The notes under the pieces were generated by a model that did not search any database, had not been told where the DNA came from, and saw only the letters and a program-made list of their open reading frames with translations. Shown one piece after another: positions 34,241 to 42,611 of a stretch of 64,000 bases of DNA; position 1 is the first letter of the stretch, and each line of letters begins with the position of its first letter. Source of the stretch: Clostridia bacterium (GTDB lineage: Bacteria > Bacillota > Clostridia > Oscillospirales > Acutalibacteraceae); contig JAGAMO010000006.1 in NCBI GenBank assembly GCA_017624675.1, positions 21,413 to 85,412 of the forward strand, given 5' to 3'. The translations under genes were made by a program, and so were the position numbers.

Positions 34241-35563
34241 ATGGTAAAGAAAAAACATTCTAAAAAGAAACTCACAGCGAGAATTATAACAGCTTTTTAC
34301 TCATTCGTTTTAATTGCTACTATTGCTATTTTGGGGTTTGTTGCCATAAGTCTGACCAAAGCAGAAAAAGAGACCGTTAAAGAACCTTCTGTTTCTTCGG
34401 CTTCAAGCGAAATCAAGTTTAAAGAAACCACCGCCACCGTACTTTCTACGGGAGATATTATGGTACATAGCCCTCAACTAAACGGAGCTTTCATTCCCTC
34501 AAGCGGTGTGTATGATTTCAGCGCTTTTTTTAAAGAAACCGCTCCCTATTTTAAAAAAGCCGATTTAAGCATTGGTAACTTAGAGGTTACCTTTGGCGGG
34601 AACGAGGGCAGAGAATACTCGGGTTACCCAATGTTTAACACACCAGACAGTCTGGCAGACGCTATTAAGGACTCAGGTCTCAATCTCCTTTTAACCTCAA
34701 ATAACCACAGCTATGACACAGGTCTTTCAGGACTTAAACGCACAGTGCAGGTGCTAAAGCAAAAAGGCATTGATTACACAGGAACAAGGGAATTCGAAAC
34801 AGAGCCCGTATATAAAATCAAAAAAATCAATAACATTAATATAGGAATCATAAACTATACCTACGAAACTTCTCCCGCAAACCCCACCGCAGGCAGAAAA
34901 TATTTAAACGGCTCAGTAATCAGTGCTGAAGCCAATAACCTTATTAACACCTTTAGTTACAATAACATTAATGCTTTTTATACCGACATACAAACAAATC
35001 TCAGCAAAATGAAGGACGAGGGTGCCGAGTTTTTAGTGGTTTATATCCATTGGGGTAACGAATACCAAACTTCGCCCAACACCCACCAAAAATCTATTGC
35101 TCAGAACCTTTGCAATATGGGTGTTGACATTATAATCGGAAGTCACCCACATGTTATTCAACCTGTAGAGTTAATAACAAGCGAAGATTCCACACACACT
35201 ACTGTTTGCCTTTATTCAACGGGCAACGCCGTTTCAAATCAACGCCAAGAGGTAATGACAAGCTGTCCCACAGGTCACACTGAGGATGGTATGCTCTTTG
35301 AGTTTACACTTAAAAAGACCAAAGACGGTGTTATCTTGTCGAGTCTTGACTTAATTCCCACTTGGGTTAACAAATATCTTAAGGACGGAAGATACCAATA
35401 CACCATCTATCCGCTGGAAAATCCAAATGATTTAGGAAAATATTCCTTTAATGCCACCGAGCTTAGCAAAGCCCAAAAATCTTACGAGAGAACAAAAGAA
35501 ATTGTGGCAATAGGACTTACTGAATGTCAGCAGTCTGTCGGCTGTGATATAACCTTTAATTAA
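34241..35563 (+). CDS. CapA family (PGA_cap) membrane-anchored metallophosphoesterase-like protein
   Basis: The 440-residue protein has a basic N-terminus, one membrane segment (IITAFYSFVLIATIAILGFV) and then a CapA fold: LSTGDIMVHSPQL, SIGNLEVTFGG, LLTSNNHSYDTG, VVYIHWGNEY and IIGSHPHVIQPVE, the metal-binding motifs of the PGA_cap family. In Bacillus a member takes part in poly-gamma-glutamate capsule synthesis, but no other capsule gene is here, so the role is open. The GTG at 34232 lies in the ribosome site; the ATG at 34241 is preferred. Confidence 0.88.
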   Translation: MVKKKHSKKKLTARIITAFYSFVLIATIAILGFVAISLTKAEKETVKEPSVSSASSEIKFKETTATVLSTGDIMVHSPQLNGAFIPSSGVYDFSAFFKETAPYFKKADLSIGNLEVTFGGNEGREYSGYPMFNTPDSLADAIKDSGLNLLLTSNNHSYDTGLSGLKRTVQVLKQKGIDYTGTREFETEPVYKIKKINNINIGIINYTYETSPANPTAGRKYLNGSVISAEANNLINTFSYNNINAFYTDIQTNLSKMKDEGAEFLVVYIHWGNEYQTSPNTHQKSIAQNLCNMGVDIIIGSHPHVIQPVELITSEDSTHTTVCLYSTGNAVSNQRQEVMTSCPTGHTEDGMLFEFTLKKTKDGVILSSLDLIPTWVNKYLKDGRYQYTIYPLENPNDLGKYSFNATELSKAQKSYERTKEIVAIGLTECQQSVGCDITFN

Positions 35564-35584
35564 AATGCGAAAGGAACCACTATT

Positions 35585-37294
35585 ATGATTAAAGAGAATT
35601 ACAGGCTTTGGAAAGAAAAAGCTATCAAAGACCCCGACCTTGTAAAAGAGCTTATAGAGCTTGAGGGTAATGATGAACTTATATCCGACGCTTTTTATAA
35701 GAATTTAGAGTTTGGTACTGCAGGCCTTAGGGGGGTTATCGGCGCAGGTACAAACAGAATGAATATATACACTGTAGGTCAAGCCACACAAGGTCTTGCA
35801 GCTTATGTAAATTCATTGACCGACAAGGGCACAGTTGCCATTGCTTATGACAGCCGTATTAAATCGGAAGAATTTGCAAAGACCACCGCTTGTGTTTTTG
35901 CCGCTAACGGAATTAAGGTTTATATTTACCCTGAACTCGCTCCTACACCAATGCTTTCCTTTGCTGTTCGCAGACTTAAATGCGATGCAGGTGTTGTAAT
36001 AACTGCAAGTCACAACCCCGCAAAATATAACGGCTACAAGGCATATGCTCCTGACGGAAGCCAGTTAGGACCCGAAGCCGCAGATTATGTGCTTTCAATT
36101 ATGCAGAGTGTTGATATTTTTGACGGCGTTAAATACTGTGATTTTGATGAGGCTGTAAAGAACGGTCAAATCGAATACATAGGCGAAGATATTATTAATG
36201 ACTATTTAGAAAATGTTATGGCTCAGCGTATTGAGCCTGATGCCGATGTTTCTGATTTAAGGGTTGTTTACACTCCTTTAAACGGTGCTGGAAATAAGCC
36301 TGTTCGCGAGATTTTAAAGCGCATTGGCGTTAAAAATGTATTTGTTGTGAAGAGCCAAGAGCATCCCGACGGCAACTTCCCCACCACGCCCTTCCCCAAC
36401 CCTGAATTTGAGCAGACCTTTGAATGCGCCTTAGAACTTGCAAAAACCACCAACCCTGACTTGCTTCTTGCAACCGACCCTGACAGTGACCGTGTTGGTA
36501 TTGCTGCAAACATTGACGGCACATTCAAACTTTTCACAGGCAACGATGTTGGCGCACTTCTCTTAAACTATATTTTAGAACGCAAAACCGAAAAAGGCAC
36601 TTTGCCTAAAAATCCTGTTGCTGTTAAAACTATCGTTTCAACCGAGCTTTGCCAGAAAATTACAGATTTTTATGGTTGCACTCTTATTAATGTGCTGACA
36701 GGCTTTAAGTTTATTGGTGAACAAATAACAATTTTGGCTGACAAAGGCGAACAAGACCGCTATATTTTAGGTTTTGAAGAAAGCTACGGTTATCTAGCCG
36801 GTGACTATGCCCGTGATAAAGATGCTGTTGTTGCCTCAATGTTAATCTGTGAAATGGTTGCATTCTATAAATCACAGGGTCAGAATTTAGAGCAGGTTAT
36901 GAACTCGATTTACGATAAATTCGGTTACTATGCTTCGGCTCAAAAGAGCTTTACTTGTGAGGGTCAATCTGGTATGGCAAAGATTGCTTCTATAATGGAG
37001 CGTCTCCATAACACTCCTCTCACTGATTTAGGCGGTAAAAAAATTGTTAAAATCAGTGATTACGAGTTATCCGTTACCAAAGACCTTAATACTAACAAGG
37101 AAACACCAATCACATTACCTAAATCAAATGTAATTTCCTTCACTTTTGAGGATGACAGTTACATTATTGTTCGTCCCTCGGGAACTGAGCCTAAGATAAA
37201 ACTCTATTTAGGTGCTGTGGGTGAAGATAAAACTTCTGCCGACGAGCAGTTAGAAAAACTTGTAAAAATCGGCACCGAAGCATTAGGATTTTAA
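35585..37294 (+). CDS. pgcA: Alpha-phosphoglucomutase / phospho-sugar mutase
   Basis: The 569-residue enzyme interconverts glucose 6- and 1-phosphate (some members use mannose). It has FGTAGLRGVIGAGTNRMN at about residues 42-59, the phosphoserine loop ITASHNPAKYNGYK near residue 139, the metal loop ATDPDSDRVGIA near 300, GFEESYGYLAGDY for sugar binding and RPSGTEPKIKLYLG for phosphate. The longer length separates it from the GlmM at 31139. Glucose 1-phosphate links to glgB and the nucleotidyltransferase in the window. Confidence 0.93.
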   Translation: MIKENYRLWKEKAIKDPDLVKELIELEGNDELISDAFYKNLEFGTAGLRGVIGAGTNRMNIYTVGQATQGLAAYVNSLTDKGTVAIAYDSRIKSEEFAKTTACVFAANGIKVYIYPELAPTPMLSFAVRRLKCDAGVVITASHNPAKYNGYKAYAPDGSQLGPEAADYVLSIMQSVDIFDGVKYCDFDEAVKNGQIEYIGEDIINDYLENVMAQRIEPDADVSDLRVVYTPLNGAGNKPVREILKRIGVKNVFVVKSQEHPDGNFPTTPFPNPEFEQTFECALELAKTTNPDLLLATDPDSDRVGIAANIDGTFKLFTGNDVGALLLNYILERKTEKGTLPKNPVAVKTIVSTELCQKITDFYGCTLINVLTGFKFIGEQITILADKGEQDRYILGFEESYGYLAGDYARDKDAVVASMLICEMVAFYKSQGQNLEQVMNSIYDKFGYYASAQKSFTCEGQSGMAKIASIMERLHNTPLTDLGGKKIVKISDYELSVTKDLNTNKETPITLPKSNVISFTFEDDSYIIVRPSGTEPKIKLYLGAVGEDKTSADEQLEKLVKIGTEALGF

Positions 37295-37298
37295 ATCT

Positions 37299-37334
37299 AA
37301 AACCTCAAGGAGTTTTCTCCTTGAGGTTTTTTTA
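37299..37334 (+). terminator. Terminator after pgcA
   Basis: AAAACCTCAAGGAG and CTCCTTGAGGTTTT pair around TTTT, followed by a T run. Confidence 0.9.
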
Positions 37335-37447
37335 ATACCACATAAATAATATATAAATACCGCAAATTCAAATCAAAAGGATAAGATTTGTCCTATTTGC
37401 GACCACTGTTCCTGCGAACACTCACCTAACAGAAATTGATAATATCG

Positions 37448-38761
37448 TCATTTAACTAAAACTTGTCCATCGCCCTTTTGGAGGATTAAAATTTCCTCTT
37501 CCCTAAGGGCGTCGGTATTTATATATACCAAAATTTCCTGAGAATCGGCAGAGATACAACTAAATTCATAACACCGCTTTTCTTCACTATCGGTAGGAAT
37601 AAGCGCTAATCTCACATCATTTATTTGAAGCTTTGAACTAACGATATTTCTTGCCTCTTCCTCAGTGATTTGCGGCGTTTCAAAAGCTCTGGCTTTATGG
37701 TTTGAAATGTATCCTCCAGCCTCGTAAAATACAATCTCCCCGTCATCCTCAGCAACGCCAACTTTAACAAGGTCGGTGTAACAAAGTGTTTTGCCATCAA
37801 GAAAAGCAAAATTTATAACACATACTCCGCCATAGCTTGAATAATAGGTTTCCTTTAAATTTCTCATTCCTATACTGTCAAGGTAAGCCGACGCCTTCAA
37901 AAGCGACTGGTCATAACTTAAAAGCACATCTGCAATTTCTCTTTCTTTTCTAAGATAAAGCAGGTACCCACCTTGCTTTGTAATCCCTACAGTTACACCT
38001 GCCCCGAGAAAATCAAAGGTGGCAATTTTTCCTTGACTCTCCCCTGCAAATTCAAGGTTACCCTCTCCCGAGTATTTTATCGCATTTTTAAGAGCCTCGT
38101 CGTGAGAGATTACTGCTGTTTCCTTTAAAAGAGTAGGCTCTTTATTTAAAATATGGTCGGAGTAAGGTCCATCGTAAATCAGGGTTGGGTAATCTTTAAA
38201 TTCGTCTTCCAACTCGGTCAGAGAGACGCTCAAACCCTTTTCTTCTACAGTCTGAGAAATTTCACGGTCAAGAGTTGCAGCCCAATATTCAAGATTATTA
38301 TAATCATCACGCGAAGTTCTTAATAATTCCGCTACATTCCGAGAAATTTCGCTTAGTTTTTCAATATTGGCCGTATCCTGAGCAGACAAACCCTCTTCGT
38401 CTAATCTTTCCGACAAGGAATAGGCGTAATTTCCTACTTGAGAAAAAAAGAGGTTTAAAGAACTCAACCGATCGGCAATGGGAAGTTGGGACAAGGTAGA
38501 TTTGCAAATCTCCGCCTCGGTCAAAAGCTTTGAAGCCATACGGCTAATCTGCGGTTTAGTGGTTAAAAACCTTGTTTTATTGAGTATTGTTGCAATATTT
38601 CCCGTTGCAGTATTTAATTCGTCAAGCATATAGGAATAAGTATTTTCTATATTCAAAATATATGCCTTATTTTCCTTGTTTGTTTTATAAAAAAAGCCTA
38701 AACAAACAAGGGCAATGCTAAGGGAAAAACTTACCGTTCTAACGGCATTTCGTCTGCTCAT
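37448..38761 (-). CDS. ypeB: Germination protein YpeB
   Basis: YpeB works with the cortex-lytic enzyme SleB in spores. The 437-residue protein has an N-terminal membrane segment (TVSFSLSIALVCLGFFY), a helical N-domain (KENKAYILNIENTYSYMLDE and SKLLTEAEICKSTLSQLP) and C-terminal PepSY-like repeats (about 230-430) with ITKQGGYLLYLRKER and YYSSYGGVCVINFAF. No sleB is adjacent. The TTG at 38773 lies in the ribosome site GGAGG; the ATG at 38761 is better. It follows carD on the minus strand. Confidence 0.85.
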   Translation of the reverse strand: MSRRNAVRTVSFSLSIALVCLGFFYKTNKENKAYILNIENTYSYMLDELNTATGNIATILNKTRFLTTKPQISRMASKLLTEAEICKSTLSQLPIADRLSSLNLFFSQVGNYAYSLSERLDEEGLSAQDTANIEKLSEISRNVAELLRTSRDDYNNLEYWAATLDREISQTVEEKGLSVSLTELEDEFKDYPTLIYDGPYSDHILNKEPTLLKETAVISHDEALKNAIKYSGEGNLEFAGESQGKIATFDFLGAGVTVGITKQGGYLLYLRKEREIADVLLSYDQSLLKASAYLDSIGMRNLKETYYSSYGGVCVINFAFLDGKTLCYTDLVKVGVAEDDGEIVFYEAGGYISNHKARAFETPQITEEEARNIVSSKLQINDVRLALIPTDSEEKRCYEFSCISADSQEILVYINTDALREEEILILQKGDGQVLVK

Positions 38762-38802
38762 AAAAGCCTCCAAAATTCATTTTCCTTAGTATTGCCCAAA
38801 AT

Positions 38803-39300
38803 TTACATATTATTTAATTTTTTATCCAGATATTGCCTTACCTCATCACAGGACAAATTCAGCGCACAAGCAAGTTCCTCTAAAAGAAGCTTTTCTGCTA
38901 AAGCCATATACCTTTCATCTACATATCCGGGTTTTTTGCGGTTTTCTAAAGCAGTTTTTCTCTTGTGGTAAAGCCTTGACGCCAACCCTACCAAATCCTC
39001 GCAGTTATGGGTTGCTATCATCATATCATACTGCTCTTTGGAAAGCTCTATGTCGGCAGAAAACTGTACTATTTCGGGAATTTTATCTATCAATTCCTCG
39101 GCTTCCTTTTTAGATATAACAGGTCTGACAAAAACTTTATTCGCCTCCACAGGCACAAATATTGTGCTGTTAGGACTGCCAAAAGGTTTTAGAACATAAT
39201 AAAGCTTTTTCTGATTTCTCGTCAGTTCCTTTTCACACTGTCCCTCAACCGTACAAACTCCCGTTTTTCCGTATACAACCTTTGCTCCAATTTCAAACAT
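38803..39300 (-). CDS. CarD family transcriptional regulator
   Basis: CarD/CdnL proteins bind RNA polymerase beta with a Tudor-like domain and steady open complexes. The 165-residue product starts MFEIGAKVVYGKTGVCTVEG and has YYVLKPFGSPNSTIFVPVEA, the usual CarD N-domain, followed by the helical C-domain (about 70-165: ELSKEQYDMMIATHNCEDLV). It is cotranscribed with or close to ypeB, 42 nt upstream of it. A hairpin at 39321-39348 separates it from the small gene upstream. Confidence 0.93.
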   Translation of the reverse strand: MFEIGAKVVYGKTGVCTVEGQCEKELTRNQKKLYYVLKPFGSPNSTIFVPVEANKVFVRPVISKKEAEELIDKIPEIVQFSADIELSKEQYDMMIATHNCEDLVGLASRLYHKRKTALENRKKPGYVDERYMALAEKLLLEELACALNLSCDEVRQYLDKKLNNM

Positions 39301-39320
39301 TTTCTCACCTCAAGACAAAA

Positions 39321-39348
39321 GCCGTTTTCCAAGGTTCAAGAAAACGGC
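39321..39348 (-). terminator. Hairpin between the LSm-like gene and carD
   Basis: GCCGTTTTC (39321-39329) and GAAAACGGC (39340-39348) pair; on the minus strand TTTTGT follows. It probably ends the small gene's transcript, though it could also form the carD leader. Confidence 0.65.
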
Positions 39349-39422
39349 ATGGCTGTTAAAATAAACCTATAGGTAAATTTTAACACATTTTGTCTAAAAA
39401 TGTAAGTAAAAGTTTCATTTTT

Positions 39423-39746
39423 TTATTTCATCATAATTTTTGCTGTATTTTTGTGTGCCACAGTAATAAAATTAATGTTTTGTTTAGGGATAATTGTACT
39501 CACGCAATCCTCACTCATTTTAATAACAATGTAGTCTTCTCCGACTTCTAAAAGTTTGCCAACCTTTTTAGACATACATCTTCCGCTACAAGCCTCAACC
39601 ATAACCCATTTTCCAATACAGCCTGTTAAATGCTTTGCGAAATCACCTTTATGCTGTAAGACTTCATTATAGGGCATTTGAGTCAGGTGCTTTTCGTAAA
39701 CCTCCAAGTCCTTTTCACAGCTTATATGCATCATTTTGTTTTCCAT
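39423..39746 (-). CDS. Small protein with possible LSm/SH3-like domain
   Basis: The 107-residue protein has a helical first third (ISCEKDLEVYEKHLTQMPYN) and then a pattern of short strands, WVMVEACSG, KKVGKLLEVGEDYIVIKM and STIIPKQNINFITVAH, similar to small LSm-like or DUF2642-like beta-barrels. I do not recognise a named family. The ATG at 39746 has AGGAGGT upstream; the open frame to 39827 has no ribosome site. It is divergent from tRNA-Ser. Confidence 0.7.
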   Translation of the reverse strand: MENKMMHISCEKDLEVYEKHLTQMPYNEVLQHKGDFAKHLTGCIGKWVMVEACSGRCMSKKVGKLLEVGEDYIVIKMSEDCVSTIIPKQNINFITVAHKNTAKIMMK

Positions 39747-39836
39747 ATAATACCTCCTAAAAATAGCATCAATATATCTTATGAGCAATGACATACAAGC
39801 GTTAAAATATAATTTTACAAAAAACAAAATTGGGTC

Positions 39837-39865
39837 TTGATTTTTTAAACTCTTTAAAGTATAAT
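39837..39865 (+). promoter_or_regulatory. Promoter of tRNA-Ser
   Basis: TTGATT (39837-39842), 17 nt, TATAAT (39860-39865), 13 nt before the tRNA gene. Confidence 0.8.
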
Positions 39866-39878
39866 GGATAAGTCGCTT

Positions 39879-39970
39879 GGAGAGATGGCTGAGCTGGTCT
39901 AAGGCGCACGATTGGAAATCGTGTAACGGCTAATACCCGTTCAGGGGTTCGAATCCCCTTCTCTCCGCCA
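39879..39970 (+). tRNA. tRNA-Ser(GGA)
   Basis: A class II tRNA: acceptor GGAGAGA, anticodon arm CACGA-TTGGAAA-TCGTG with anticodon GGA, a long variable arm (AACGGCTAATACCCGTT), T loop GGTTCGAATCC and encoded CCA. Confidence 0.95.
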
Positions 39971-40002
39971 AAAATCCTCGTACAAAAAGTACGAGGATTT
40001 TT
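39971..40002 (+). terminator. Terminator of tRNA-Ser
   Basis: AAAATCCTCGTAC and GTACGAGGATTTTT pair around a run of A. Confidence 0.9.
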
Positions 40003-40080
40003 ACTTTTTCACTATTAACTATTCATTCTTCACTTTTCTCTTTGATTTTGGATTTTTTAAAGATTATAGATAATAGTGAC
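40003..40080. repeat. Degenerate TTCACT/AGTGAA inverted repeat, copy near tRNA-Ser
   Basis: TTACTTTTTCACTATTAACT directly after the tRNA-Ser terminator, with further ATTCTTCACTTTTCTC and an AATAGTGAC end, matches (in reverse orientation) the block at 30585-30615 next to the tRNA-Gln terminator. Confidence 0.5.
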
Positions 40081-40109
40081 TTAATCAAAAACTTTGCGAG
40101 GATAATAAA

Positions 40110-40619
40110 ATGATTATTTTAATTACCGGTGCATCGCACACAGGAAAAACCGCACTTGCCCAAAAATTGCTTGAAAAATATAAGTTTCCTTACCTTTCAA
40201 TAGACCATTTAAAAATGGGGTTAATTAGAAGCAAAAACACCGACCTTACCCCTTTGAGCAGTGACGATAACTTAACAGCATATCTCTGGCCTATTGTTCG
40301 TGAAATGATTAAAACCGCTATTGAAAATAAGCAGAATTTAATTATTGAAGGTTGCTATATCCCCTTTGACTTTGCAAAAGATTTTGAAAAAGAATATCTT
40401 GATAATATTAAATACTACTGTCTTATAATGAGTAAAAAATATATTGAAAACAATTTTTCTGAGATAAAAAAATATGCAAGTGTAATTGAAAACCGTTTGT
40501 ACGATGACTGCACTTTAGAAGATTTGTTAGATGATAATGTAAAAAATCTGGAACTTGCGAAAAAGCACAAAGTAAACTACATACTTATTGATGATAAATA
40601 TGAAATAGAATTATCATAA
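40110..40619 (+). CDS. P-loop kinase-like protein of unknown substrate
   Basis: The 169-residue protein starts with a Walker A motif, MIILITGASHTGKTALAQKL (GASHTGKT, residues 7-14), followed by YLSIDHLKMGLI with an Asp-His in the place of the substrate site of nucleoside/shikimate kinases, NLIIEGCYIPF, and a charged lid-like middle region. It resembles small zeta-toxin- or 2-phosphoglycerate-kinase-like ATPases. No antitoxin partner is next to it. It is a single gene between tRNA-Ser and a terminator; the start has GAGGATAATAAA upstream. Confidence 0.75.
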   Translation: MIILITGASHTGKTALAQKLLEKYKFPYLSIDHLKMGLIRSKNTDLTPLSSDDNLTAYLWPIVREMIKTAIENKQNLIIEGCYIPFDFAKDFEKEYLDNIKYYCLIMSKKYIENNFSEIKKYASVIENRLYDDCTLEDLLDDNVKNLELAKKHKVNYILIDDKYEIELS

Positions 40620-40650
40620 GCACCGACTCTTTGAGGGTCGGTGCTTTTTT
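40618..40650 (+). terminator. Terminator after the P-loop kinase gene
   Basis: AAGCACCGAC and GTCGGTGCTT pair, followed by TTTT. Confidence 0.88.
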
Positions 40651-40696
40651 CACAAATAAAAAAACGCCTCATATTTTAAATTAGAGGTGATTTTTT

Positions 40697-41185
40697 ATGG
40701 ATAAAAACTTAATTGACCGCTATAAAGCGGAAATGATGAGTCTTTATAAAGGCCGTTCAAAACCTGTTATGGCTCAAACTGTACCCGTGCCACAACAAGG
40801 AGATACAGGAAAACTAATAGGTGTTGCAACACAGATTCGAGGAATTTATTTTGTTCCAAACACAAAAGTTACTGTCTTTACGGGAAGTCCCGACAATATG
40901 CAAATTATTGACACCGATTTTACAAACGAAAACGGAAGAACAAAGGAGTTTATTCTGCCGACACCCGCAAAGGCACTCTCCGAAGATCAAAACAACACTA
41001 TACAGCCTTATTCTCTTTACAATATGATGTTCGAGGCAGACGGATATCTCACAAACATTCATCTTAATATCCCTGTTTTCGAGGGTGTAACCTCAAGGCA
41101 AACCTCAAATCTCTTGCTGTTAGAGACAGCAGGTGTTAACAAGGGTCCACGCATTTTCGATGAAATGCCAAATTACAATTTATAG
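40697..41185 (+). CDS. SleC N-terminal-domain-like protein
   Basis: The 162-residue protein resembles the carboxypeptidase-regulatory-like beta-sandwich found at the N-terminus of clostridial cortex-lytic SleC: KLIGVATQIRGIYFVPNTKV, IDTDFTNENGRTKEFILPTP, QPYSLYNMMFEADGYLTNIH and IPVFEGVTSRQTSNLLL. No catalytic residues are seen. The gene stands 12 nt before a SpoIID/peptidoglycan-binding gene that matches the rest of SleC, so the two look like one SleC split into two proteins. A CATATTTTA box at 40670-40678 resembles a sporulation sigma-E/K -10, but it is too near the ribosome site for me to rely on. Confidence 0.7.
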   Translation: MDKNLIDRYKAEMMSLYKGRSKPVMAQTVPVPQQGDTGKLIGVATQIRGIYFVPNTKVTVFTGSPDNMQIIDTDFTNENGRTKEFILPTPAKALSEDQNNTIQPYSLYNMMFEADGYLTNIHLNIPVFEGVTSRQTSNLLLLETAGVNKGPRIFDEMPNYNL

Positions 41186-41197
41186 GAGGTTATAAAA

Positions 41198-42565
41198 ATG
41201 CCCGAAGCACTGCTTCCCGTTATTCCCGAAAACATAACAGTTCATTTGGGTGCGCCTGGGTCTGACGCTCAAAATGTTACTGTAAATTTTATAGACTACA
41301 TTAAAAATGTGGCATCAAGTGAAATTTACCCAACCTGGCCCGAAAACGCTTTGAGAGCCAACATTTATGCTATAATATCCTTTGCACTTAACCGGATTTA
41401 CACCGAATGGTACCCGGCACGTGGTTATAACTTTGACATCACAAACTCCACCCAGTTTGACCAAGCATTTGTACCAAACCGTGAAATTTATGATAATATC
41501 AGTGCTATCGTAGACCAAATTTTTAACGATTATGTTGTTCGCCAAGGCACAATACAACCCCTTTTTACCGCCTTTTGCAACGGCACAACCTCTCAATGTG
41601 CGGGGCTTTCCCAATGGGGAACGGTAAGTCTTGCCGAACAAGGCTTTACCCCATACCGCATTTTGCAAAACTATTACGGCAATGACATTAACATTGTAGA
41701 AAATGCCCCCGTTGGCGACAGCGGCGAGTCATACCCAGGTGTTCCTTTAGAAACGGGTGACCGCGGAAACAATGTGCAAATTCTTCAAATACAGTTAAAC
41801 CGAATCAGACAAAACTACCCTGCCATACCCGAAATAACAAACCCCAACGGCACCTTTGGAATAGAAACCGAAAACGCGGTAAGAAAATTCCAAGAGATAT
41901 TTTCTCTACCTCAAACAGGTATTGTTGATAAATCGACTTGGTATAGAATTAAACAATATTATAACGGAGTTAAAAGTCTTGCCGAACTTGCCAGTGAGGG
42001 GATAACCCTTGAAGAAGCCACTGTTCCTTTCAGCACTCAATTAGCTCAAGGAAACAGCGGAATTGATGTTAGAACATTGCAGTATTATTTAAGCATTATT
42101 GCCTATTTTAACAGTGATTTACAGCCTGTGCCTTTGGACGGAATATATGACGCCGCAACGGTTGATGCGGTAGAGCGTTTTCAAGAATTTTACGGTCTGC
42201 CCGTTACAGGAATTGTTGATAACGACACTTGGAATGTGATAGATAGAATTTACACCGAAACTGTTGCCGCTCTGCCCGAGGGGTATCAAGGCAACAACGC
42301 AAAGCTCTACCCCGGTTATTTCTTGACAAAAGGTATGCGAGGAGAAAATATTACCGATTTGCAAACTTATTTGAATTTAATCGGCAGAAACATCCCCGAA
42401 GTACCCGAGGTGCCTGTGACAGGTTATTTCGGCGACCAAACCGAAAACGCAGTTCGTGTCTTCCAACGGCTTTTCGGCATACCCGTTTCGGGAGATGTTG
42501 GTCCTGTTACTTGGTATCAAATCGCACTGCAATACGACTTTTTAAACAGGGGCGTTGCAAGTTAG
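41198..42565 (+). CDS. SleC-like cortex-lytic enzyme: SpoIID-type domain plus three peptidoglycan-binding domains
   Basis: The 455-residue protein has a SpoIID-like lytic transglycosylase domain (about residues 30-175: DYIKNVASSEIYPTWP with Glu42 as the likely catalytic residue, FCNGTTSQCAGLSQWGTVSL) and then three PG_binding_1 repeats: TGDRGNNVQILQIQLNRIRQ (about 187), LAQGNSGIDVRTLQYYLSI (about 284) and GMRGENITDLQTYLNLIG (about 375), each ending in a (F/T)GxxTxxAVxxFQ block such as FGIETENAVRKFQ. This is the SleC architecture without the N-terminal sandwich. It has its own strong ribosome site (AGGAGG). It probably breaks spore cortex during germination. No signal peptide is seen. Confidence 0.82.
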   Translation: MPEALLPVIPENITVHLGAPGSDAQNVTVNFIDYIKNVASSEIYPTWPENALRANIYAIISFALNRIYTEWYPARGYNFDITNSTQFDQAFVPNREIYDNISAIVDQIFNDYVVRQGTIQPLFTAFCNGTTSQCAGLSQWGTVSLAEQGFTPYRILQNYYGNDINIVENAPVGDSGESYPGVPLETGDRGNNVQILQIQLNRIRQNYPAIPEITNPNGTFGIETENAVRKFQEIFSLPQTGIVDKSTWYRIKQYYNGVKSLAELASEGITLEEATVPFSTQLAQGNSGIDVRTLQYYLSIIAYFNSDLQPVPLDGIYDAATVDAVERFQEFYGLPVTGIVDNDTWNVIDRIYTETVAALPEGYQGNNAKLYPGYFLTKGMRGENITDLQTYLNLIGRNIPEVPEVPVTGYFGDQTENAVRVFQRLFGIPVSGDVGPVTWYQIALQYDFLNRGVAS

Positions 42566-42611
42566 GAAAAAATGTGTTAAAATGGTTTAAAGTTTAATAT
42601 GGAGGAAGTTT

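Noticed and set aside
40697-42565. Frameshift splitting one sleC gene
   Set aside because: The second frame has its own ATG and a strong AGGAGG site 12 nt after the first stop, and both proteins look intact, so two genes are more likely than a pseudogene.
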